Shown: positions 17,706 through 25,792 of the stretch, piece after piece
Layout: each line of letters begins with the position of its first letter
How positions within the stretch are numbered: position 1 is the first letter of the stretch
DNA from: Paenibacillus albus
GTDB lineage: Bacteria > Bacillota > Bacilli > Paenibacillales > Paenibacillaceae
DNA: 64,000 nt
Assembly: GCF_003952225.1 (NCBI RefSeq)
Contig: NZ_CP034437.1
Location: 4,230,501 to 4,294,500 of the forward strand
Direction of reading: 5' to 3'
The notes under the pieces: model-generated
Database searches by the model: none
What the model was told of the DNA's origin: nothing
What the model saw: only the letters and a program-made list of their open reading frames with translations
Program-made: the position numbers and the translations under genes

Positions 17706-18482
17706 CTACGATTCTTTCAGCATGGAATTCACAGACTTACTGAGCTGGCTGAAAATAAACTTAGGTGCGATTCGGTTCATGAGCTTCAACGCATTGCTTT
17801 GTCCTGGGCGAATTTCCAATTTATCCTGCTCCATCCCCCGAATTGCAATCCCAACCATTTTAGATACATTCATCGCTTTGGATCCTGCTAAAACAGCTTG
17901 ATCGAACGAGTCAACCAGCGGAGTTTCTGTCAACGGAGGCGCTAGTTCAAACACTTTAACTTTCGTATTTTTGAGTTGAACCCTTAACGACTGTGTATAG
18001 GAGTGAATTCCTGCTTTTGCTGCACAATACACCGGTGCGATAGGAAGCGGGACGAAAGCAAGTCCTGACGACACATTCATGATTGCGGCCGACTCTTGCG
18101 CTTTGAGATGCTCTAGAAATTGTTTCACCATCCAGATTGGACCGCTTAGATTCGATTCAATCTCGCGATTGAGATCTTGCAGATCGATGTCCTGATCATG
18201 AAGATTGATTTTACGCATGAAGCCTGCATTATTAATTAGTACGTTAAGCTTAGGGAACTGCTTTACCACGGTTTCGAATAAACGAGCTATCGCTTGAGGA
18301 TCCGCGGCATCGCTTTGTAACGTATGTACAGCCGGCAGTTGTTTCTTCGCAGCATCCAGCTTCGCCTTATCCCGACCAGTAATAATAACGGCATTCCCTA
18401 GCTTAAGCAGCTGAGTGGTAAATTCGAGGCCGATGCCAGAAGTGCCTCCAGTAATAAGAACTGTGTTTCCGTGCATTTTCAT
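17706..18482 (-). CDS. Short-chain dehydrogenase, DltE-like
   Basis: 258 residues. NAD(P) motif TGGTSGIG (11-18), NNAG motif (about 87), catalytic Ser in NVSSGLAF (about 137) and YCAAK (about 152-156). The FELAPPLTETPL segment replaces the usual PG motif and is typical of DltE/YoxD-type SDRs. Ribosome site AAAGGTTAGG. It lies downstream of an aldo/keto reductase but is separated from it by a terminator. Substrate unknown. Confidence 0.9.
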   Translation of the reverse strand: MKMHGNTVLITGGTSGIGLEFTTQLLKLGNAVIITGRDKAKLDAAKKQLPAVHTLQSDAADPQAIARLFETVVKQFPKLNVLINNAGFMRKINLHDQDIDLQDLNREIESNLSGPIWMVKQFLEHLKAQESAAIMNVSSGLAFVPLPIAPVYCAAKAGIHSYTQSLRVQLKNTKVKVFELAPPLTETPLVDSFDQAVLAGSKAMNVSKMVGIAIRGMEQDKLEIRPGQSNALKLMNRIAPKFIFSQLSKSVNSMLKES

Positions 18483-18527
18483 ATGAGTTCCTAACCTTTC
18501 TTTTTATGAGTACGAAGCTGCTATTCA

Positions 18528-18571
18528 CTAAAAAAGGCAACCGATCGCTACGGATCGGCTACCTCTCACCT
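18528..18571 (-). terminator. Terminator after the aldo/keto reductase gene
   Basis: CCGATC/GATCGG stem extended by GGCA and TACC arms; the minus strand runs into CCTTTTTTAG. Confidence 0.75.
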
Positions 18572-18595
18572 TAACAGGTATGGTCAGTTACGTGC

Positions 18596-19462
18596 TTATG
18601 CCGTAATTTGAGCAGCGATACCGTTCAATTCGGCTACGTCTTCGTCAGATAGCTTCAAATTGGTTGCACCTGCGCAGTTAACGATGTTCACTGCTTTGCT
18701 GGCGCCGGGAATCGGCAGAATGACTGGCGACAATTGAAGCAGCCATGCAAGTGCGATCTGTTGCGGCGATGCATCATAATGGCTGGCGATCCGTGAAAGC
18801 GTCTCGTTGCTGCCGATGCCTTGTGCGTTACCCATACCGTTTAGAGGGCTGTAGGGTAGGAAGGCAATGCCGAGCTCTTCGCAGCTTTTCAGCACGTCCA
18901 TGGATGAATGGTCAAACAAATTCATGCGGTTTTGAACAGATGCAACCGTTACGATTTTGCGGGCCTCTTCCAGCTGTGCAACGGAAACGTTCGACAGCCC
19001 CACGTGTACGATCTTTCCTTCCCGCTGCAATTCCGCGACTGTTCCCACGGATTCTGCAAAAGGAACCTTAGGATCCGGACGGTGGAATTGATAGAGCGTG
19101 ATTGCTTCCACGCCGAGCGCTCGCAAGCTGTCCTCGCACGCTTGACGCAGGTGTTCTGGACGGCCATCGGTTTCCCAGCGTCCCTCCGGACGAATGTGGC
19201 CTCCTTTTGTCGCGATAATCACTTCGGGACGATTATGTAATGCTTTTGCCAGTAAACGTTCGTTATGGCCGTTCTCGGTCGAATTCAAGCAGTACGAATC
19301 GGCCGTATCGAACAGCGTAATGCCTTGCTCCAATGCGGCATGCACCGCTCTGATGCCGTCTTCCTCTGAAGGGCGTCCATTAACGGACAAGGGCATTCCG
19401 CCCATTCCGATTTCCCCTACGATTATGTTCGTCGATCCTAGCTTACGTTGTAGCATTGTCAT
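18596..19462 (-). CDS. Aldo/keto reductase (second copy)
   Basis: 288 residues, TIM barrel. Catalytic set: Asp and Tyr in FDTADSY (about 51-57), Lys in VIIATKGG (about 86), His in YQFHRPDP (about 122). Compared with the enzyme at 3707 it has an inserted CLNSTENGHNE segment after the Tyr. C-terminal PIPGASKAVN is the cofactor site. Start ATG follows TTAAGGAGG with 8-nt spacing. Transcribed alone. Confidence 0.9.
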   Translation of the reverse strand: MTMLQRKLGSTNIIVGEIGMGGMPLSVNGRPSEEDGIRAVHAALEQGITLFDTADSYCLNSTENGHNERLLAKALHNRPEVIIATKGGHIRPEGRWETDGRPEHLRQACEDSLRALGVEAITLYQFHRPDPKVPFAESVGTVAELQREGKIVHVGLSNVSVAQLEEARKIVTVASVQNRMNLFDHSSMDVLKSCEELGIAFLPYSPLNGMGNAQGIGSNETLSRIASHYDASPQQIALAWLLQLSPVILPIPGASKAVNIVNCAGATNLKLSDEDVAELNGIAAQITA

Positions 19463-19607
19463 GATACAACCTCCTTAAAGATAGTTATGAAACTTCCAAA
19501 AGTAGTGACGAAATCTTCCATTTTCAAGTATACCAGTTCAGCTTTTTCTCTAGTAGTACTGAAAAAAAGTTCACTAGTCTATAACGTCCACCGCCACAAC
19601 CTTCTTG

Positions 19608-20903
19608 CTATGACTTCTGCGCCTTGCTGCCCTCGACGGCGCTGTTAATCGTGGTATCTAATTGCTTCAGGAAATCATTTACAGTTACGTTCGGATTCGC
19701 TAGATCTGATAATTGCTGTACCGCCGCTTGTAAAGCTACATTCTCATACGCGCTGATCTCCGTATATGCTGTGGAAGTATTTTCGAATAACGCCTGCGTA
19801 TTCTTACCGGCTGTCTCATTGACCGATGTGCCGAATTGTTCAATAATTTCCGGCGTTTGAATGACTGGGCCGATCCCTTGTTTTGCATATTCCATTTGCT
19901 TCTCCTCTGACAACATATACGCGATGATCTCGAATGCATCCTCTGCGTGTTTGGAAGTCGAAGATACATATAACGTAGACGTCTTCAGGAATGGTCCGAT
20001 CTTACTTCCCTCCTCGACGGTCGGAAAGCTAACAAGATCGAGATCCTGTGAGCCTTTCACACCTTCCTGTAATAAATGCACTCCATCTCCAAGCGCCATC
20101 GCGATGTTTCCGCCATAAGCAAACATCGTTTCTGCGGAGGTCGGATTAACTGCCTCTGTCTCTTGGTTAGCTGTAGGCGCAATCAGATCGCGGATCAGCG
20201 TCGCCAACTCCACCCATTTCGGACTTAATACGGTGGATTGATCCGTTGTCGCATCCAGGAAATGCAAGCCATACTCGTCTATCATATTAAAAATGCTGAT
20301 TTGGCTCGTATACGGTGTAAACCCGACATAACGCGATCCGGCGAATTGTTGATTTAGTTCGGCAACGTCCTTCCATGTCATGCCGTCATGCGGATAACTG
20401 ATATGCATCTCATCGAATACTTTCTTATTATAAAAGAGTGCACTTAAGTATTGGTTAAATGGCAATTCATAAATATGCCCTTCATTATTGTCAAACGCAT
20501 TGATTCGCTCGACCAGACCTGGACTAAACAGACTGAGATTCATCTGATGCATCTGGATGTAATCGCTTAGATCTAATCGGACTTGCTTCCAAATATCAGA
20601 CGGCGTAGCAATATGCTCAACATCCAATACCAGATCCGGGAATGTATCGTCCACCTCATGCCCTTCAAGTCCATTCAATCCGAGAGTTGAGTATGAAATA
20701 TCGTAATTCGGAAAATGATTGTTTAAATCGTCCTGCATCTCTTGCGGAACTCCCCCAAGCGCAGCGAACAATAGGGGCACTTTCGTCGTACTGTCTTCCA
20801 CCTTCGCAGGCTGATCGATCTTGGACGGTAATTTCTCGTTGTTGCACGCGACTAACGCCGTCGCAAGCAAGATCGTAGTGACGCATAAGGCTCCTCTTCT
20901 CAC
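19608..20903 (-). CDS. Extracellular solute-binding lipoprotein (family 1), orphan
   Basis: ABC-importer binding protein of 431 residues, lipid-anchored outside the membrane. Lipobox LVAC at residues 17-20 after a short hydrophobic signal. The body follows MalE/UgpB-type sugar-binding proteins: ELPFNQYLSALFYNKKVFDE (about 143), GMTWKDVAELNQQF, GNIAMALGDG (about 273), AFEIIAYMLSEEKQMEYAK (about 320). No permease or ATPase gene adjoins it, so it must use a transporter encoded elsewhere or act in signalling. GTG start after AGAGGTGG. Confidence 0.88.
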   Translation of the reverse strand: MRRGALCVTTILLATALVACNNEKLPSKIDQPAKVEDSTTKVPLLFAALGGVPQEMQDDLNNHFPNYDISYSTLGLNGLEGHEVDDTFPDLVLDVEHIATPSDIWKQVRLDLSDYIQMHQMNLSLFSPGLVERINAFDNNEGHIYELPFNQYLSALFYNKKVFDEMHISYPHDGMTWKDVAELNQQFAGSRYVGFTPYTSQISIFNMIDEYGLHFLDATTDQSTVLSPKWVELATLIRDLIAPTANQETEAVNPTSAETMFAYGGNIAMALGDGVHLLQEGVKGSQDLDLVSFPTVEEGSKIGPFLKTSTLYVSSTSKHAEDAFEIIAYMLSEEKQMEYAKQGIGPVIQTPEIIEQFGTSVNETAGKNTQALFENTSTAYTEISAYENVALQAAVQQLSDLANPNVTVNDFLKQLDTTINSAVEGSKAQKS

Positions 20904-21015
20904 AGCGATTCCACCTCTTATTTTTAAGGTTCATTCCTTCACTTTCCATAACAGACATGTTCTCTATGGACATTGAACAATCCTTCACATTTAGCTGGTC
21001 GAATCCCCTTTAATG

Positions 21016-21044
21016 AAAAAAAGCCGCTAAAATCGCGGCTTTTT
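21016..21044. terminator. Bidirectional terminator
   Basis: AAAAAAGCCGC pairs with GCGGCTTTTT. On the minus strand it ends the small-protein gene at 21054. Confidence 0.8.
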
Positions 21045-21053
21045 GCACATATA

Positions 21054-21236
21054 CTATGACTTATCCCACCCAAATAACATCTTCTCAAGCTTCGTCCTAT
21101 TCAATAAATAGACAATTGCTAGGAAGAACGGCACGGAAGCTAGCGAAGGGCGAATCATACCATCCGCCGTCCACATAAGATCACACACCATAAATATCAA
21201 TAGATTCGCGATCATATACTTTCGAAGTAATTCCAT
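21054..21236 (-). CDS. Small membrane protein, about 60 residues
   Basis: Two hydrophobic segments (ANLLIFMVCDLMWTADG and SVPFFLAIVYLLNR), basic C-terminal tail. Not recognised. The ATG at 21236 has GAGGG 8 nt upstream and is preferred to the in-frame ATG at 21251. The terminator directly after the stop supports a real gene. Confidence 0.6.
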   Translation of the reverse strand: MELLRKYMIANLLIFMVCDLMWTADGMIRPSLASVPFFLAIVYLLNRTKLEKMLFGWDKS

Positions 21237-21410
21237 TATGTTATCCCTCATACAATGTGATTTATCACTATCGTATTCGGCACAGATTCAATGGTGATGC
21301 CACATCGCATTTGGATTCGCCAATAGCATCCTTCAGCGCTGAAAGGAATTGGTGCCGAAACCGTCGAATACTGATTTTTAAAAGCCACAAACCTAAGGGG
21401 AGGTAAATCG

Positions 21411-21848
21411 ATGTCCATCAGTACGTCTCGAATATTTATTAATGCGCCTGTGGAACGGGTATGGGATACGGTAACAAAACCAGAGCTGGTCAAGCAATGG
21501 CAGTACGGCAGTGACCTCATCACCGATTGGAGTATTGGCAGCGAGATTCGGTTCCGCGCCGTATGGGAAGCTAATGTCTACGAACAATGGGGCAAAGTAT
21601 TAGAGTTTTCACCCTGCCACTCACTCAGTTACTCTCTCTTTGCCCCACGTCCCGACTTAGAGGACAAGCCCGAGAATTACTTCAAGATGAATTATATCTT
21701 GAGCGAAGATAAGGAAGGTACCTTGCTCACGATTGAACAGTATGACAATCGGCCGGGCTCTGAGGTTACCAATAGCGATTCGGAAGTCGAGGATGACGGT
21801 CAATCCGTACTTTCATTGCTTAAGCGGTTAGCAGAATCCATGAATTAA
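21411..21848 (+). CDS. SRPBCC / AHSA1-type START-like protein
   Basis: 145 residues of the Bet v1-like fold: opening SRIFINAPVERVWDTVTKPELVKQW, middle strand GSEIRFR, and the C-terminal LLKRLAESMN helix. The hydrophobic pocket binds small ligands in known members; the Aha1-like group is widespread and its substrates are mostly unknown. Very strong ribosome site AAGGGGAGG. Followed by an msrA remnant on the same strand. Confidence 0.9.
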   Translation: MSISTSRIFINAPVERVWDTVTKPELVKQWQYGSDLITDWSIGSEIRFRAVWEANVYEQWGKVLEFSPCHSLSYSLFAPRPDLEDKPENYFKMNYILSEDKEGTLLTIEQYDNRPGSEVTNSDSEVEDDGQSVLSLLKRLAESMN

Positions 21849-21875
21849 AGGTGATATGCCCGGGATGTATATTGA

Positions 21876-22088
21876 GTGGCATTCACCTTGTGTTTCGCTG
21901 AGCAGGTTCTAGAAGCCTCGATATTCTACCCCGCTGAGGAATATCATCAGAATTACCATAAGAAGGACCCTAAGTTCTATAAAGAGTCTCGGATTTATTC
22001 AGGTCGAGATGCGATCATCGAAAATATTAGAGTGACAAATAACATCATCAAGCAAAAGGCAGCCAGAGCGCCTTTTGCTTTTTTTTAG
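21876..22088 (+). pseudogene. msrA: Remnant of peptide methionine sulfoxide reductase A
   Basis: About 45 codons (21897-22035) match the C-terminal part of MsrA: ASIFYPAEEYHQNYHKKDP and FYKESRIYSGRDAIIEN. The catalytic GCFWG region and all upstream sequence are missing, and the reading frame then runs into the terminator, so this is a truncated relic. It has no ribosome site. Confidence 0.8.
22051..22086 (+). terminator. Intrinsic terminator
   Basis: AGCAAAAGGC pairs with GCCTTTTGCT, followed by T8. Confidence 0.85.
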
Positions 22089-22118
22089 AGATGGAATATC
22101 AGCTGCAGCACAACGTTC

Positions 22119-23075
22119 TCAAAACCATTTACTTCGGATTATTTCTGCCTCTCTAACCATTCTCTGGATTAGCTCCGAGACTTCCGGTATATCATTAATC
22201 AGACCGACAGCTTGTCCTGCCCATCCAAAACCCTCTTCCTGGTTGCTTTCATAGATCCAGCGTTTGTTCGCTTCCCCATTGATATATCGCTTCAGCGCCT
22301 CACTATCATTCGTCTCGCTTTCAAGCTCCATGAATTCGTCAATCAAAGGGCTTCGAAGCACTCTCGCAGGAGAGCTGATAGAGCGTTTGATGACAACGGT
22401 ATCCGCCGAAGTCGCTTTGACTAAAGCATTCTTATAGGAAGAAGACGCGCGCACACATTCCTTGGTGGCAATAAACCGCGTCCCCATTACAATTCCCTCC
22501 GCACCTAGTGCGTGGCAAGCCATCCAGCCTCGACCATCGCTTATGCCGCCTGATGCGACAACAGGAATACGGACAGCATCCACGATCTGGGGAACTAGAA
22601 CCATCGTTCCCACTTCATCACGTCCTAGATGCCCTCCTCCCTCATGTCCAACAACGATTACTGCGGATGCGCCAAGCTGCTCGGCTTTTTGAGCCTGTGT
22701 TCGGGACGAGACCAGTACTAGCGTTGTTAGCGATGCCGACTGCAGTAAGGGCATAAACGGCGCAGGATTTCCACCTGTTAGGGTAACGGCCGAAACCCTT
22801 TCCTCAATAGCAATTCGAATCCGCTCCTCCATATCGCCGCGGTGCATGCCTATAGCAAAGTTGATTCCAAAAGGTTTGTCCGTCAGCGTGCGAGTGCGTT
22901 CGATCTCCTCCCGCAATGTTTTGGCATCCGGAAGGCTCATAGCTGTGATCTGTCCGAATCCGCCGGCATTGGAGACAGCAGCCGCTAAATCGGAATAGCC
23001 CAAATAAGCAAGCCCCCCTTGCATAATCGGATACTTAATTTGAAGCAGTTCTGTCAACCGCGTATGCCATTTCAT
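22119..23075 (-). CDS. NPD-family flavoprotein (FabK / IpdC / nitronate monooxygenase-like)
   Basis: FMN-dependent TIM-barrel enzyme, about 318 residues. Seen: YPIMQGGLAYLGYSDLAAAVSNAGGFG (about 15-41), KPFGINFAIG (about 70), VVGHEGGGHLG (about 142) and IPVVASGGISDGRG (about 173), the FMN phosphate site. The QGG opening and absence of the nitronate-specific segments are nearer FabK enoyl reductase and IpdC than true nitronate monooxygenase. Last of six coupled genes; its ATG overlaps the SDR stop (ATGA) and has GGGAGAGGA upstream. In context it could be the enoyl-reducing step of the pathway. Confidence 0.85.
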   Translation of the reverse strand: MKWHTRLTELLQIKYPIMQGGLAYLGYSDLAAAVSNAGGFGQITAMSLPDAKTLREEIERTRTLTDKPFGINFAIGMHRGDMEERIRIAIEERVSAVTLTGGNPAPFMPLLQSASLTTLVLVSSRTQAQKAEQLGASAVIVVGHEGGGHLGRDEVGTMVLVPQIVDAVRIPVVASGGISDGRGWMACHALGAEGIVMGTRFIATKECVRASSSYKNALVKATSADTVVIKRSISSPARVLRSPLIDEFMELESETNDSEALKRYINGEANKRWIYESNQEEGFGWAGQAVGLINDIPEVSELIQRMVREAEIIRSKWF

Positions 23076-23914
23076 TGTGATTCCTCTCCCGAGTCGTATT
23101 GCTTCTGCTCTCGTTGCTTCCATTCTGCGAAGAAAGCATCTGCACCGCTAACGGACAGAACCGGCAGCGGCTTCTGCCAATAGGTGATTTGCGTACCGTT
23201 AACTCCAAAGACTTCACCGGTTAGCTCCGGATCCCGCTGTTTCAGGAGCAAGCCCACGAAGCGAGCGACATCGTCCGCTTCTCCAACCTGCCAGAAAGCA
23301 GGTAACGATTCATTGCGTTTCGCATATTTTGCTCTTAAATGTTCAATAACCGGGCGTGTCATATCCGTTAAGGCAGCAGGAGCAACTGCATTGATCCTGA
23401 TCTGATTGCGGCGCAGCTCGGCCGCGAGCGTCCACACCATCCCAAGCAATCCGGCTTTAGCTGAGCTGTAATTGACCTGACCTGCGGAGCCCATTAACCC
23501 TGCTGTTGAAGTCATTAGCAGAATGTCACCCCCATGAGGAGTCATCAAGGGAAGGGCTCGCTGGATACAGTAGAAAGCTCCACTCAAATGAACATCCAGC
23601 ACCGACTTCCATTCTTGATCTGTCATCTGCTGGCATTTACTATCCTGCAAATGACCGGCATTGTGAATCAATACATCAATTGTGCCAAACCGCGCCCCAA
23701 CTGCCTCAACCATCGACGTTACTTCTATCGGATCCGCAACATTCGCGCAATACCCCTCGGCTGTGCCGCCTTCGTGACGAATGGCTTCCACAACGGCGTC
23801 AATCCGCTCTTCATGCAAACCGTTAACCGCCACCTGATAGCCGCTGCGCCCGAGCTCCATTGCGATGCTGCGGCCAATCCCTCTGCTTGCTCCTGTAATG
23901 AGCGCTGTTCTCAC
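23072..23914 (-). CDS. Short-chain dehydrogenase, FabG-like, with C-terminal extension
   Basis: 280 residues. NADP motif TGASRGIG (7-14), HNAG motif (about 88), Ser in LMTSTAG (about 138) and YSSAK (about 152-156). Beyond the usual FabG end (VFGVNGTQITY) it carries about 40 extra residues (SVSGADAFFAEWKQREQKQ). Fifth gene of the operon; GTG start overlaps the preceding stop (GTGA). Likely the 3-ketoacyl- or hydroxyacyl-thioester step. Confidence 0.9.
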   Translation of the reverse strand: MRTALITGASRGIGRSIAMELGRSGYQVAVNGLHEERIDAVVEAIRHEGGTAEGYCANVADPIEVTSMVEAVGARFGTIDVLIHNAGHLQDSKCQQMTDQEWKSVLDVHLSGAFYCIQRALPLMTPHGGDILLMTSTAGLMGSAGQVNYSSAKAGLLGMVWTLAAELRRNQIRINAVAPAALTDMTRPVIEHLRAKYAKRNESLPAFWQVGEADDVARFVGLLLKQRDPELTGEVFGVNGTQITYWQKPLPVLSVSGADAFFAEWKQREQKQYDSGEESQ

Positions 23915-24267
23915 ACTGAGCAGACTCCCTTCTTAACGATGAAATCGCCCTTGGCAATGACAGCCCCATCTTCATTTTGTTCCGTAATCGTGACTAGAAT
24001 GCTATCGTTGTTGGCTTCATAGACAAAGCATGCCAGCGTATCTTGAACGAGTGGCCTCTGAAACTTCATGCTAGAGGACTGAATCCAATGTGTACGATGC
24101 TCAGCCAAGTAAATAGATTGTGCCAACCCCATAAGATACATCCCATGTGCAATAGGAGCGGGATAACCGGCTTGTCTAGCAGCTTCGTCCTGAAGGTGAA
24201 TAGGCGCGAGATCCCCAGTATGCTCCGCGTATTCCCGAATGGCTGCTGCAGTAATCTGTTTTCTCAT
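23911..24267 (-). CDS. MaoC-like hot-dog dehydratase, catalytic half
   Basis: 118 residues. Contains the hydratase-2-type active-site segment YAEHTGDLAPIHLQDEAARQAGYPAPIAHGMYLMGL (about 15-50), where Asp and His (D..x..IH) are the usual catalytic pair. Single hot-dog, so it needs a partner; the gene immediately upstream encodes a second, N-terminal-type hot-dog domain. Together they form one split double-hot-dog enzyme. Start ATG at 24267 overlaps the preceding stop by one base (TGATG). Confidence 0.85.
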   Translation of the reverse strand: MRKQITAAAIREYAEHTGDLAPIHLQDEAARQAGYPAPIAHGMYLMGLAQSIYLAEHRTHWIQSSSMKFQRPLVQDTLACFVYEANNDSILVTITEQNEDGAVIAKGDFIVKKGVCSV

Positions 24268-24644
24268 CAATTGTCACCAACGGCAATCAGCACCGTTTCC
24301 GCGGTCATGATGGGTTGGCCTGCGTATGTACAAGTTAGCGAATGGGTATACAAAACCAAATCGCCCCGACGTCCGTTCTTCTTCTCTACCTTGGTTAAAG
24401 ATAGAATACAATCCAGATCCATACCTGCTGTTAGCGGCGCCTTATAATCAAAATGTTGTTTCCCATGAATCAACGACTGGGGCAAGTCCATCCAAGGAGC
24501 GTCTGATTGCTTCCAGAACGTAATCGGCATCGTCGACGGTGCAATTAAAGCACCGCCTATCCGCTGTAAAGGTGCTGCAATGCAATTCGCATATTCGATG
24601 ATAGAATCTTCATCGAGATGAACCTTTAATTTAACGCTGTTCAT
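24267..24644 (-). CDS. MaoC/FAS1-type dehydratase, N-terminal hot-dog half
   Basis: 125 residues resembling the non-catalytic N-terminal hot-dog of double-domain MaoC enzymes (PF13452-type): STMPITFWKQSDAP, LIHGKQHFDYKAPLTAGMDLDCILSLTKVEKKNG. No D-x4-H active-site pair. Encoded directly before the catalytic half with a one-base overlap, which supports a heteromeric hydratase as in the ChsH1/ChsH2-type split enzymes. ATGA overlap with the thiolase gene upstream. Confidence 0.8.
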   Translation of the reverse strand: MNSVKLKVHLDEDSIIEYANCIAAPLQRIGGALIAPSTMPITFWKQSDAPWMDLPQSLIHGKQHFDYKAPLTAGMDLDCILSLTKVEKKNGRRGDLVLYTHSLTCTYAGQPIMTAETVLIAVGDN

Positions 24645-25792
24645 TCAATCGCCTCCACTAATACGGCAAGCCCTATTCCTCCGCCAATTCCCAGTGTAGC
24701 GATCCCGCGCCTGAAGGGATTCTGCAGCATCTCAGCATATAGGCGAGTCATCAGTATGGCACCGGATGCTCCATAAGGATGGCCGAGCGCCAATGCACCG
24801 CCTCCAGGATTAACCTTGTCCTGTGGCATTTGCAGCTCCTTTAGTGACGCCAGAACCTGGGAAGCAAAGGCTTCATTAAATTCCATCACGTCTATATCGG
24901 TTATTCGGAACTCCTGACGGCTTAACAGCTTGTGTACGGCTGGAACAGGTCCTATTCCCAAATCATGCGGATCGACTCCAGCAGTCTGTGCATCTACGAA
25001 ACGTAGTACAGGCTTCAGGTTTAGCTGCTCACACTTCTCACGGGACATGAGCAGTACGAGTGCAGCCCCATCATTGATGGGACAAGCATTACCGGCCGTT
25101 ACGGTGCCTTGTTCCATAAAGACAGGCTCTAACTTCTGCAGCTTCTCGATGCTAGTATCCGGCCTTGGACATTCATCTTCGGTGACCCAATGACCGTTTA
25201 CTTGAAGAGGCACAATCTCCTGCCGAAACCTGCCTGTTTGTTGTGAGATGACGGCCTTTTGATGACTTTCCAATGCGTATAGGTCTTGTGCTTCTCTGGA
25301 TATGTTGTATTTCCGAGCTACATTCTCCGCTGCCACACCCATATCCGGGTCGCCATAAGCGCTTGAGGTGAACGGAGCTCGTGTATAAAGCCGCGGTGTA
25401 CCAGTAAGCAGCTCTGGTTTAAACATTTTCCAAGGTGCCCGGCTTGTGCTCTCGACCCCTCCGGCCAAGTACACCTCCCCGGCTCCACTCTGTATGAAGC
25501 GGGCAGCCAGATGAATCGCTTCTAGTCCCGAACCGCACTGACGGTCAATCGTTAGACCCGGCACTGTAACGGGAAGCCCTGCTTCTAATGCAGCCACCCG
25601 TGCAATATTTCCTCCGGGCCCTACAACATTGCCGATGATGACATCATCAATCCATTCCGGAGGTACTTGTGTCTCCGAAACGATAGAACGAATTAAAGGT
25701 GCAAGCAGCTGCTCAGGCTCAAGCGTGCTTAATTGTCCGCCGATTTTGCCGATAGGGGTACGTTTGGCCATGACTATTACAACCTCAGTCAT
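24641..25792 (-). CDS. Thiolase-family protein lacking the second active-site cysteine
   Basis: 383 residues, full thiolase length. Nucleophile C86 in DRQCGSGLEA, N306 in NEAFA and H338 in GHPYGASGA are present. The C-terminal catalytic Cys of the usual CIGGG motif is Gly here (G368 in TLGIGGG). In classical thiolases that Cys is the proton base for the Claisen step, so the reaction may be altered, decarboxylative or thiolytic on special substrates. Second gene of the operon, ATGA overlap with the ligase gene. Confidence 0.92.
   Translation of the reverse strand: MTEVVIVMAKRTPIGKIGGQLSTLEPEQLLAPLIRSIVSETQVPPEWIDDVIIGNVVGPGGNIARVAALEAGLPVTVPGLTIDRQCGSGLEAIHLAARFIQSGAGEVYLAGGVESTSRAPWKMFKPELLTGTPRLYTRAPFTSSAYGDPDMGVAAENVARKYNISREAQDLYALESHQKAVISQQTGRFRQEIVPLQVNGHWVTEDECPRPDTSIEKLQKLEPVFMEQGTVTAGNACPINDGAALVLLMSREKCEQLNLKPVLRFVDAQTAGVDPHDLGIGPVPAVHKLLSRQEFRITDIDVMEFNEAFASQVLASLKELQMPQDKVNPGGGALALGHPYGASGAILMTRLYAEMLQNPFRRGIATLGIGGGIGLAVLVEAIE

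Noticed and set aside
22119-23075. Plain annotation as nitronate monooxygenase
   Set aside because: The QGG opening and operon context fit FabK/IpdC-type reductases at least as well, so the broader NPD-family call is used.
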